Positions 1 through 5,950 of a stretch of DNA of 6,768 nucleotides are shown here, piece after piece (position 1 is the stretch's first letter; each line of letters opens with the position of its first letter). This stretch comes from Candidatus Bathyarchaeota archaeon. GTDB taxonomy: Archaea; Thermoproteota; Bathyarchaeia; 40CM-2-53-6; RBG-13-38-9. The stretch covers positions 1 through 6,768 of the forward strand of contig JAOZGV010000131.1 in the NCBI GenBank assembly GCA_026015225.1, written 5' to 3'. The notes below the pieces were generated by a model. That model did no database searches, had not been told where the DNA came from, and saw nothing but the letters and a program-made list of their open reading frames with translations. The translations under genes and the position numbers were made by a program.

Positions 1-891
1 AACAATAAAGAAGTTAATGAAATCTTAAGAGAATCTGGTAAAGATTGTATGTTTTGTAAAAGAAATATCGAATCAAGAACTCCAAAATTTTTTGAAAAAA
101 TAATTAGCCATGATAGAATTAAGTATGGACAATGTGTGTTATTTCCAAATCTCTTTCCGTTCGGAAGATATCATGCGGTTGGAACACTCTCAGAAAGACA
201 TATTACGGATATATCTGAAGTAAGTTTCGAGAATTTTAGAGATTGTTTTGAAGCATGTATTAGTTTTTTTAATAGAATAAATGAAATGGATCCAACCTAT
301 GTCTATCCATTAATAAGTTTAAATTTCTTGCAACCAAGTGGTTCTTCAATTGTTCATCCACATATCCAAGCACTCATAGAAAAAGAACCATACGGTGAGA
401 CAAATTCGCTTATTGAAGAAAGTCATTCCTACTATGAAAAAAATTCAAGAAATTATTGGAAAGATTTGTTTAAAATCGAAAAAATGAATGAATCCAGATA
501 TATTGGTAAAATCGGTTGTGTCGAATATATCGCCAGTTTCGCTCCCAGAAATAATAATGAAGTTTTAGGGGCGATTTTTAGTGATAATTCCTATATTACT
601 GAATTGAAAAGAGAAGAGATAAAAGACTTAAGTCTTAGTCTGTCGAAACTTTTCAAGGCTTTCTCTAAAATAGGATTGAATAGTTTTAATATGAGTCTCC
701 ATTCAGGTCCTATAAATAGAAGCATGTCTGATTATTTTTCAATAATTATAAAAATAATCTCTAGACCCCTCTTGAAAGCATTCTATACCAATGATAAAGG
801 TTTCATGGAAGTAATTTTAGATGAACCAGTTATTTCTTCATTGCCTGAAAAAACAGCTGCATCTCTAAAAAAGTACTTTAAAAGTTCTTAA
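1..891 (+). CDS. Galactose-1-phosphate uridylyltransferase-like protein (HIT superfamily), 5' end missing
   Basis: The reading frame is open to the left edge, so the gene starts outside the window; the ATG at 49 is internal, because it lies inside a zinc-site Cys-x-x-Cys (codons 46-48 and 55-57). The family transfers UMP between hexose-1-phosphate and UDP-hexose in the Leloir pathway. Visible family marks are the CxxC, a His in the third zinc-ligand position (199-201), and the active-site motif HPHIQ (355-369), whose second His would be the uridylylated nucleophile and first His the fourth zinc ligand. The second half (NMSLHSGP at about 688-711, then a hydrophobic strand and a PE-x-x-AA-x-x-L end) matches the C-terminal GalT domain. 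However, the usual HxH near the C-terminal strand is replaced by SIIIK, so the substrate may differ from galactose-1-phosphate. About 30-60 N-terminal residues are probably missing. Family assignment is firm, exact activity is not. Confidence 0.8.
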   Translation, partial: NNKEVNEILRESGKDCMFCKRNIESRTPKFFEKIISHDRIKYGQCVLFPNLFPFGRYHAVGTLSERHITDISEVSFENFRDCFEACISFFNRINEMDPTYVYPLISLNFLQPSGSSIVHPHIQALIEKEPYGETNSLIEESHSYYEKNSRNYWKDLFKIEKMNESRYIGKIGCVEYIASFAPRNNNEVLGAIFSDNSYITELKREEIKDLSLSLSKLFKAFSKIGLNSFNMSLHSGPINRSMSDYFSIIIKIISRPLLKAFYTNDKGFMEVILDEPVISSLPEKTAASLKKYFKSS

Positions 892-903
892 CTCATTCAG
901 AAT

Positions 904-917
904 AAAAAATATTTATC
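904..917 (+). promoter_or_regulatory. Possible archaeal TATA region for the antiporter gene
   Basis: An A/T-only stretch containing AAATATTTAT lies in the 55-base gap upstream of the antiporter. With the usual archaeal spacing of about 26 bases, transcription would start near 938, leaving a very short leader before either candidate start codon (947 or 956). AT-rich background makes chance matches common, so this is weak. Confidence 0.3.
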
Positions 918-946
918 TAAAAAATAAGTGATAATTCAACGTCTAT

Positions 947-2194
947 GTGATATTAATGATTGAATTGGTTAATTTATCCTTCTTTCTTGTGAGTGTAATA
1001 ATAATAATCGGATCACTTTGTTCATATCTATTTCGTAAAACAGGATTGCCCGATATGCTATTTTTAATCTTTTTAGGAATTGCAGTCGGTCCAATTTTAA
1101 AAATCATTCATCCTGAGAGTGTTGTTGGTATAGCCTCATATATTGGGGTCTTAGCTCTAGTAATAATACTTTTTGATGGTGGAATTAATCTAAATCTACA
1201 CAAGATTTTTTCTGAGGCTCCAAGAGCCATTTTATTAGCTTTATTGAATTTCATTTTAAGTGTTCTTGTCACAGCGTTCTTTTCAAGATATCTTATGGGA
1301 CTCGATCTAGTCTACGGACTACTGCTGGGTAGTATTATAGGCGGAACAAGCTCAATCATAGTTATTTCAATGGTATCAAGATCAAGAATCAGTGAAAAAT
1401 GTTCTACAACCCTAATATTGGAATCTACTTTGTCTGATGTTTTATGCATAATAGCAGTTCTTACAATTCTCAACTTTATAATCAATCCACAATTAAATTT
1501 CGAGGCGATAATGAAAGATGTGGCCAACACATTCATTACAGGTATTGCAATAGGACTCATAGCCGGAATATTTTGGATTGCTGTATTGGTTAAAATTAAG
1601 GAGAGACCTTATAGTTATATGTTGACCTTAGCAATGATCTTTCTATCCTACGCCGTCTCTGAGATATTGGGTGGTAGCGGTGCGTTATCTAGTTTGCTTT
1701 TTGGAATAGTTATAGGTAATGAAGAAATCTTTCTTAGAGTAATTAAGAGGGGTCAATTCAGTGCTTTTGATCGCTCCCTAAAAAGAATCGAAACAGAGAT
1801 AGCATTTCTAATAAGAACTTTCTTCTTCGTGTATATAGGTTTAATAGCGTGGGTCGAAAACTTCACTATAATTTTTTATGGTGTTATATTATCCTTGATA
1901 CTGTTCATTATTAGGGCTCTAGCTGTCAGGATATCGATCATTAAGAGTTCGCTATTTCAAGAGCGTGGATTGATGAATGCGACCCTTGCCAGAGGGCTTG
2001 CTGCAGTAGTGCTTTCTTTGCTACCAAAACAATTTGATTTGCCTTATTCCGATCTGTACGTTTCTCTAGCTTTTGTTGTAATTCTTACAACAACAATAAT
2101 TAGCACTATAGGCACATTTCTTGCTCGTCCTAAAGCTGAGTATGAAAAGAAAGAAGAGGAGATAGTAAAATTCGATATTTTGGGAACCCATTAA
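947..2194 (+). CDS. Cation:proton antiporter (CPA/NhaP-Kef type, Na+/H+ exchanger domain)
   Basis: A 415-residue, almost wholly hydrophobic membrane protein with 12-13 predicted helices that should exchange Na+ or K+ for H+ across the cell membrane. Family marks, counting from the GTG at 947: FDGG at 76-79, the unwound-helix segment GGTSS at 132-136, ES-TLSD at 159-164 carrying the conserved ion-binding Asp164, RTFFFVYIGL at 290-299, an RALAVR segment at 323-328 and ARGLAAVVLSLLP at 348-360. The position before Asp164 is Ser, where CPA1 exchangers have Asn and CPA2 have Asp. The protein stops soon after the last helix with a short charged tail, so there is no TrkA-N/RCK regulatory domain. Start: GTG at 947 gives the longest frame, but ATG at 956, three codons in, is preceded closely by GTGAT (947-951), a good archaeal ribosome-binding match, and is at least as likely. 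Ion specificity cannot be read from sequence. Confidence 0.88.
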   Translation: MILMIELVNLSFFLVSVIIIIGSLCSYLFRKTGLPDMLFLIFLGIAVGPILKIIHPESVVGIASYIGVLALVIILFDGGINLNLHKIFSEAPRAILLALLNFILSVLVTAFFSRYLMGLDLVYGLLLGSIIGGTSSIIVISMVSRSRISEKCSTTLILESTLSDVLCIIAVLTILNFIINPQLNFEAIMKDVANTFITGIAIGLIAGIFWIAVLVKIKERPYSYMLTLAMIFLSYAVSEILGGSGALSSLLFGIVIGNEEIFLRVIKRGQFSAFDRSLKRIETEIAFLIRTFFFVYIGLIAWVENFTIIFYGVILSLILFIIRALAVRISIIKSSLFQERGLMNATLARGLAAVVLSLLPKQFDLPYSDLYVSLAFVVILTTTIISTIGTFLARPKAEYEKKEEEIVKFDILGTH

Positions 2195-2210
2195 TTTCTC
2201 AAAAGGATAA

Positions 2211-2220
2211 TTTAATAAAA
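2211..2220 (+). promoter_or_regulatory. Possible TATA box of the radical SAM gene
   Basis: TTTAATAAAA sits 56-65 bases before the ATG. The usual spacing would put the transcript start near 2241, giving a leader of about 35 bases. It is immediately followed by a perfect palindrome. Weak evidence because the whole gap is AT-rich. Confidence 0.35.
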
Positions 2221-2236
2221 ATCCAAAATTTTGGAT
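2221..2236. promoter_or_regulatory. Perfect 16-bp palindrome, candidate operator
   Basis: ATCCAAAATTTTGGAT is an uninterrupted palindrome with no central spacer, placed between a TATA-like box and the inferred transcript start of the radical SAM gene. In archaea that position is typical of repressor operators bound by dimeric helix-turn-helix proteins. It is too A/T-rich and lacks a loop, so it is unlikely to be a hairpin terminator. No regulator gene is present in the window. Confidence 0.4.
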
Positions 2237-2248
2237 AAACGTCCCTGA

Positions 2249-2257
2249 TTTTTTTTT
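2249..2257 (+). terminator. T9 tract, possible archaeal terminator after the antiporter
   Basis: A run of nine T lies 55 bases beyond the antiporter stop, without a GC hairpin, which is the normal archaeal terminator form. It lies only 18 bases before the radical SAM ATG, so if the inferred start near 2241 is right it would fall inside that leader. It may therefore be incidental or act as an attenuator. Confidence 0.35.
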
Positions 2258-2263
2258 AATAAA

Positions 2264-2269
2264 GATGAT
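2264..2269 (+). promoter_or_regulatory. Ribosome-binding site of the radical SAM gene
   Basis: GATGAT, one base off GGTGAT (complement of the archaeal 16S 3' end), stands six bases before the ATG at 2276 and supports that start. Confidence 0.45.
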
Positions 2270-2275
2270 ATAGTT

Positions 2276-3427
2276 ATGGTCTATGAACAAGATCAAAATA
2301 AAGAATGTAAAATATGTGGCCTAAAAGATGAAAAAATATCGAAAGTTTTGAGTGTATGTGTAAATTGCATCAGAGAAAATCCAGAGCAAGCTAATAAATT
2401 AATAATTGATGCCCACAAGTATGTGAGAAAATTCCATAATATGGAAACATCGCCCCCAAAAACAGCTTTCGGGATACCATGTAATTTATGCGCAAATGAA
2501 TGTGTTATTGGAGAAGGAGAAAAAGGATTCTGTGGATTGCGAAAAGTTATTGATGGAAAAATATCAACCTTTACAAACGCAACAAATGGGATTCTCCATA
2601 CCTATTCTGAATCCCACGTAACGAATTGCTGTGCCTCATGGTTCTGTCCAGGAGGTACTGGAAATGGACATCCAAGTTATGCATGTATGAATCATGAACC
2701 AGAATATGGATACACAAGTTTGGCAGTATTTATGTACGGTTGCAATTTTGACTGTCTCTTTTGTCAGAACTCCTCCCATAAAAATATAGAAGATGGAAAT
2801 ATTATAACTTCTAGAGATCTAGCAAACGAAGTTCTTTCAAATCATAGATACACCTGTGTTTGTTATTTTGGCGGCTCTCCTGAGCCTCAACTTCCTTTCA
2901 TTTTGAATACATCTAGAAAAATCATCGAATCTGCCTCAGCAAGAAGAATTATGCGGATATGTTTTGAATGGAATGGTTGTGGAAAACCTGAACTAGTCAA
3001 AGAAGCCGCTGAAATATCTCTAAAAAGTGGAGGAAATATAAAATTTGATTTAAAATCTTTTGATTCAACTTTAAGTCTGGCATTGAGTGGAGTATCTAAT
3101 AAAATGGCTTATAGTAACTTTGAAATGATTGCAGAAGAATTCTATAAAAGAAGAGCGGATTTACCACTACTTACAGCAACAACTTTATTAGTCCCTCACT
3201 ATGTTGATGTTGCAGAAATTAAATCCATTGCCAAATTCATCTCTGAGATAAATGATGAAATTCCTTATTCGCTTTTAATATTCCATCCAGATTATTTTAT
3301 GGGAGATTTGACAATAACGCCTAGAAAACAAGTTGAAGAATGTTTTAGCATAGCAAAAAAACACCTTAAAAACGTTCATCTGGGCAATACTCATCTTTTA
3401 GGCTTAAGCGAAATCAACGTCATCTAA
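2276..3427 (+). CDS. Cysteine-rich radical SAM protein, pyruvate-formate-lyase-activating-enzyme-like, with N-terminal zinc ribbon
   Basis: A 383-residue cytosolic enzyme. The core is a radical SAM barrel: GCNFDCLFC (Cys156, Cys160, Cys163; the CX3CX2C that holds the SAM-binding 4Fe-4S cluster), then GGSPEP at 199-204 (the SAM-contacting GGE-type motif) and FEWNG at 230-234, all resembling the PflA-like COG1180 group. Before the barrel are CKIC/CVNC (11, 14, 28, 31), which looks like a zinc ribbon, then CX2CX3C plus Cys86 (69, 72, 76, 86), a layout shared with PflA-like and AmmeMemoRadiSam enzymes, and an unusual CCASWFC...C segment (118, 119, 124, 137). The protein has 20 Cys in total, enough for auxiliary Fe-S or zinc sites. 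The DPIEKKPLYHF-type segment typical of AmrS is absent, so I do not call it amrS. No obvious substrate protein (glycyl radical enzyme) is adjacent. Reaction unknown. Confidence 0.85.
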   Translation: MVYEQDQNKECKICGLKDEKISKVLSVCVNCIRENPEQANKLIIDAHKYVRKFHNMETSPPKTAFGIPCNLCANECVIGEGEKGFCGLRKVIDGKISTFTNATNGILHTYSESHVTNCCASWFCPGGTGNGHPSYACMNHEPEYGYTSLAVFMYGCNFDCLFCQNSSHKNIEDGNIITSRDLANEVLSNHRYTCVCYFGGSPEPQLPFILNTSRKIIESASARRIMRICFEWNGCGKPELVKEAAEISLKSGGNIKFDLKSFDSTLSLALSGVSNKMAYSNFEMIAEEFYKRRADLPLLTATTLLVPHYVDVAEIKSIAKFISEINDEIPYSLLIFHPDYFMGDLTITPRKQVEECFSIAKKHLKNVHLGNTHLLGLSEINVI

Positions 3428-3431
3428 AGTT

Positions 3432-3463
3432 CATTTTTTTGATAATATTCAATTAAAAAAATG
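3432..3463. terminator. Bidirectional terminator: inverted T7/A7 repeat between convergent genes
   Basis: CATTTTTTT (3432-3440) and AAAAAAATG (3455-3463) are exact inverted 9-base arms around a 14-base spacer. The T7 lies seven bases beyond the radical SAM stop and would end plus-strand transcripts. The A7 reads as T7 on the minus strand and lies 16-22 bases beyond the end of the transporter remnant. T-tract termination is the archaeal norm, and the symmetry suits a convergent gene pair. Confidence 0.6.
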
Positions 3464-3477
3464 TCCTAGCGAATGAA

Positions 3478-4338
3478 TTATTTTTTATGGATAAGATATA
3501 CGCCAAATATTACCAACAATCCACCAATTATCAGATTAATTGTAAAAGATTCGTTAAGTATGATATGACCGCTCGATATTGCAATTAAAGAGATTATATA
3601 TGAATAGCTTCCTACCATTGTTGCTTCAGTGTCCTTCAACAATTTATACCAAATCGTATATGCGATGACTGTGGAGCATATTCCAAGGAACAAAATTGGC
3701 AGCCAACCTCCTAGTGGTAATGATAATGCCTCTGCAAATATAGAATGAGATAAAAGTGGTACTAAAAATAAAAGCCCAAAAAATTGAGCATAACCAGTAA
3801 GAATAACTGGTTCTGACTTTTCCAAAATTTCTTTCCAAGGACTGTGTATAGTGCAGCAGATAAAGGGGCTGGGAGATTGGCTAGGACATGTAATGGATTC
3901 TCAGTAAGTTGTAAGCTGGGCATTAGTACTATTACTAAACCAAGAAAAGAAATCACTATTCCAGCAGCTCTAAGAAAAGTAATCTTTTCTTTAAGAATAA
4001 TTTTCGAAAATATAGCTATGAATGAGGGGGCAGTTGTTATTACTAAACTAGCCACTCCAGAAGAAGCGCGCGCGCTCGCCAAGATTTAGACTGAGATGAT
4101 ATATAGTAAAACCTACAAAGCCAAGAAGAGCTATTCTAGGAATAATTTTCAAAGGAATCGAGGATTTATTCGCGATGAAATAAATGGCAAACCCTGTAGA
4201 TGAGATCCAGAACCTGAGGAATGTCAGTGTAACAGGAGAGATTTAATCGAGACCAATTTTAATTGCTACAAATGCAAGTCCCCAGAATAGGTATAAAATC
4301 ATTATCAAAGCCACATTAGTTACTCTTTTAGATATCAA
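3478..4338 (-). pseudogene. Degraded EamA/DMT-superfamily transporter (drug/metabolite permease)
   Basis: Joined across three lesions, the minus strand reads as a typical ten-helix DMT permease of about 287 residues (two EamA repeats). Segments include NVALIMILYLFWGLAFVAIK at the N-terminus, SPVTLTFLRFW, GFVGFTIYHLSLNLGERA, ASLVITTAPSFIAIFSK, and in the second repeat GYAQFFGLLFLVPLL and AYTIWYKLLKDTEATMVG. Lesions: an in-frame TAA at plus positions 4243-4245, between GLD and ISPVTL; a frameshift in the GC dinucleotide run at 4066-4075, where restoring one lost GC pair gives GERARASSGV; and a frameshift in the A4 run at 3823-3826 (T4 on the coding strand), where one more T gives KKFLEKSEPV. 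There is no ATG; the best start is TTG at 4338-4336. Slippage in simple repeats could be sequencing error, but the in-frame stop is not repeat-linked. Other genes in the window use TAA normally, so recoding is not an explanation. Confidence 0.82.
4066..4075. repeat. (GC)5 dinucleotide run inside the broken transporter
   Basis: Five GC units in an otherwise AT-rich locus. The reading frame of the transporter changes exactly here, and adding one unit (two bases) restores the family-consistent reading. This identifies a slippage-prone tract, either a genuine indel or a sequencing or assembly slip. Confidence 0.7.
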
Positions 4339-4528
4339 AGTGCCAAAACAGCTCTTTCGAAATTAAGTCAGAAATTGAAATCATATGTTACAATTTAAAA
4401 ATTATCTATTTAAGCAATTGAGCAGAAACCATGGCCATTGAGATTGATAATATGATTATTTAATTTTTTTCTATCAAAACTTAAAATTACCTCTATTTTT
4501 GAATATAATGGACATATTTGGTGGTTAA
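4339..4528. promoter_or_regulatory. Divergent intergenic region with possible ogg2 promoter
   Basis: This 190-base gap lies between the transporter remnant (minus) and ogg2 (plus). I find no small gene in it. TTAAAATT at 4481-4488 preceded by AAAAC could be the TATA/BRE of ogg2, giving a start near 4510 and a leader of about 18 bases. A T7 tract at 4464-4470 points on the plus strand and has no upstream gene to terminate. GGTGG at 4520-4524, four bases before the ogg2 ATG, is a convincing ribosome-binding site. Confidence 0.4.
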
Positions 4529-5197
4529 ATGACTAAAACCGAAAAAAACGAAGATAATTCGATAACAGAATTAAAAAGATGCTATGATGAAATGCGAGAT
4601 GAAATAGAAGCAAGAATAGACGAGTTTAAAAAAGTATGGATCTCAGGAAATGATGAGGAAATTCACTCAGAACTTATATTTTGTTTACTAACTCCTCAGG
4701 CTAAGGCAAAATCTTGTTGGTATGTAACTGAAAGAATTTATAAAAATAGATTATTGTTTGAAGGCGATGAAAAACAAATATCTAAAGAATTTAATTTGGT
4801 TCGTTTTAAGAATAAAAAAGCAAGTTATGTCGTTAAAGTTAGAAATCAATTTATGATGAGTAATAGGGACAATATGAAATTAAAAATTCAAGAATTTAAC
4901 AATGTTAAAGAAGCAAGAGAATGGCTTGTTAAGAATATCAAAGGATTTGGATTCAAAGAAGCAAGTCATTTTTTAAGAAATATTGGAATAGGAGAGAATC
5001 TTGCGATTTTAGATAGGCATATATTGAAAAACCTGAAGGGTTTGGGCATAGTAGAAAAAATTCCAAACGCTTTATCAAAAAGAAAATACTATGAAATTGA
5101 GAATAGGATGAAAGAATTTTCTAATAATGTTGGGATTCCTGTCGAACATCTGGATTTGTTATTTTGGTATAAGGAAACTGGAGAGATTTTCAAATAA
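4529..5197 (+). CDS. ogg2: 8-oxoguanine DNA glycosylase/AP lyase, archaeal Ogg2 type
   Basis: A 222-residue helix-hairpin-helix base-excision repair enzyme that removes 8-oxoguanine opposite any base and cleaves the abasic site through a Lys Schiff base. Seen in sequence: LLTPQAKAKSCW at 53-64; the hairpin IKGFGFKEASHFLRNIG at 137-153 with catalytic Lys143; and LAILDRHIL at 158-166 with catalytic Asp162. The C-terminus is LLFWYKETGEIFK with Trp213 and the final Lys222. In the characterised Methanocaldococcus Ogg2 the last lysine contacts the damaged base, so ending exactly in Lys indicates that the 3' end is intact and the enzyme is functional. Length suits the family (about 205-220), with a slightly long charged N-terminus. 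GGTGG four bases upstream fixes the ATG. It is a single-gene unit facing away from the transporter remnant and convergent with the ferritin operon. Confidence 0.93.
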   Translation: MTKTEKNEDNSITELKRCYDEMRDEIEARIDEFKKVWISGNDEEIHSELIFCLLTPQAKAKSCWYVTERIYKNRLLFEGDEKQISKEFNLVRFKNKKASYVVKVRNQFMMSNRDNMKLKIQEFNNVKEAREWLVKNIKGFGFKEASHFLRNIGIGENLAILDRHILKNLKGLGIVEKIPNALSKRKYYEIENRMKEFSNNVGIPVEHLDLLFWYKETGEIFK

Positions 5198-5260
5198 CAA
5201 TTATCATGCTAGCGATCAACATAATAAAATTTTAATCGCGTCTAACGGCTCTAAAATAGT

Positions 5261-5267
5261 AAAAAAA
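5261..5267 (-). terminator. T7 tract terminating the desulforedoxin-ferritin operon
   Basis: A7 on the plus strand is T7 on the minus strand, about 57 bases beyond the ferritin stop. It is the strongest T tract in the 126-base convergent gap (5198-5323) and the best candidate for ending the minus-strand transcript. I see no equally good tract for ogg2; AAAATTTT at 5226-5233 is weak. Confidence 0.45.
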
Positions 5268-5323
5268 TAATGTTGCACTTTTCAGTAAATCCATGTATAT
5301 GATATGAATTTAATCCTCTAATA

Positions 5324-5806
5324 TCAAAGTTGCATATCTTCTAGTATCGCTTGTAGGTCTTCTTCGTGTTCAACTTCATCTTCGAGTATTTCTAAGACCA
5401 TATTATAAGTAATTTGGTCCTTATCTTTGACTGTGTCGAGGAGGTTCTTATAAACGTTTATTGCACATTGCTCGCCCTTAATATTTTGTTTCAATAGAGT
5501 TTTGACATTAGGATCTTCAGGCGCCTCATAACCACAGTTAGTCATTTTATACCAATCTTCTGGTTTGAGGATAGGCGTACCACCAAGCTGTATCATCCTT
5601 TCGACTAACATGCCTGCGTGTTTGAGCTCATCTTCCGCATGCTCTTCAAGTTCAGAGGCAACCGGTCCCCGCAAAGGACCTTTAGCAATTTTTGCGCCAA
5701 CCCAGTATTGATAGTATGCTAACCACTCATCCGCATAAGCTTTGTTTAGTGACTCAAATAGTGAGTTTAAATCCAAATCCACAATCTCTCTACCTTTTGT
5801 ACCCAT
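5324..5806 (-). CDS. Dps-like (DPSL) ferritin / bacterioferritin-like iron-storage protein
   Basis: A 160-residue four-helix-bundle protein expected to assemble into a hollow shell, oxidising Fe(II) with peroxide at a di-iron site and storing Fe(III). Ligand candidates fall in the ferritin pattern: Glu27 (helix 1), E60LKH63 (helix 2), Glu112 (helix 3) and E144VEH147 (helix 4). The full ExxH pair is of bacterioferritin type rather than classical Dps. Two cysteines, Cys91 and Cys114, occupy the region where archaeal DPSL proteins (for example from Sulfolobus) have a conserved Cys pair near the metal centre, so I favour DPSL over rubrerythrin; no rubredoxin domain is present. The frame runs upstream to a TTG at 5824, but the true start is the ATG at 5806-5804: the six intervening codons contain the ribosome-binding site. 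It is second in an operon after desulforedoxin. Confidence 0.87.
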   Translation of the reverse strand: MGTKGREIVDLDLNSLFESLNKAYADEWLAYYQYWVGAKIAKGPLRGPVASELEEHAEDELKHAGMLVERMIQLGGTPILKPEDWYKMTNCGYEAPEDPNVKTLLKQNIKGEQCAINVYKNLLDTVKDKDQITYNMVLEILEDEVEHEEDLQAILEDMQL

Positions 5807-5811
5807 TTTAA

Positions 5812-5820
5812 CACCCCCTA
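5812..5820 (-). promoter_or_regulatory. Strong ribosome-binding site that fixes the ferritin start
   Basis: On the minus strand TAGGGGGTG ends five bases before the ATG at 5806, a near match to the archaeal AGGAGGTGA consensus. It overlaps the upstream in-frame codons starting at TTG 5824, which argues that those codons are leader, not protein. Confidence 0.75.
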
Positions 5821-5824
5821 TCAA

Positions 5825-5950
5825 CTATTCTACTAATTCCATTGGTTGGTCGCAGCAAAATAATTGGCCACCGCCGATTTCCATGATTTTAACTATATTG
5901 CCGCATTTTTCACATTTGAATCGTTCGCCAACTTTCAGGACATTTGCCAT
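5825..5950 (-). CDS. Desulforedoxin-like small FeS4 protein
   Basis: A 41-residue gene, easily missed for its size. The protein begins MANVLKVGERF, then has CEKCGNIV (Cys13, Cys16) and LFCCDQPMEL (Cys32, Cys33). CX2C followed by adjacent CC is the signature of desulforedoxin, which holds one rubredoxin-like Fe(Cys)4 centre per subunit, and of the N-terminal domain of desulfoferrodoxin. Known desulforedoxin is about 36 residues, so this is complete, not a broken desulfoferrodoxin: the superoxide-reductase domain is absent and a TAG stop follows directly. GAGGGT seven bases before the ATG is a good ribosome-binding site. The ferritin ATG lies 18 bases after the stop, which indicates co-transcription. 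A likely role is electron transfer to the ferritin or to another oxygen-defence enzyme; partner unproven. Confidence 0.88.
   Translation of the reverse strand: MANVLKVGERFKCEKCGNIVKIMEIGGGQLFCCDQPMELVE

Noticed and set aside
49..51. ATG at 49 as start of the GalT-like gene
   Set aside because: It lies between the two cysteines of the zinc CxxC and the frame is open to base 1, so the real start is upstream of the window.
1312..1560. 82-codon minus-strand frame inside the antiporter
   Set aside because: Antisense shadow of a gene with strong family motifs on the plus strand; no domain-like sequence or ribosome-binding site.
2066..2296. 76-codon minus-strand frame across the antiporter end and the radical SAM promoter
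   Set aside because: Overlaps well-supported coding sequence on the plus strand and is low-complexity Phe/Ile/Tyr-rich antisense sequence.
3844..4089. 81-codon plus-strand frame antisense to the transporter remnant
   Set aside because: The opposite strand reads clearly as EamA permease; the plus frame has no recognisable features.
4243..4245. Recoding of the in-frame stop in the transporter (for example pyrrolysine)
   Set aside because: The codon is TAA, not TAG or TGA, TAA ends most genes in this window, and two frameshifts also break the same gene.
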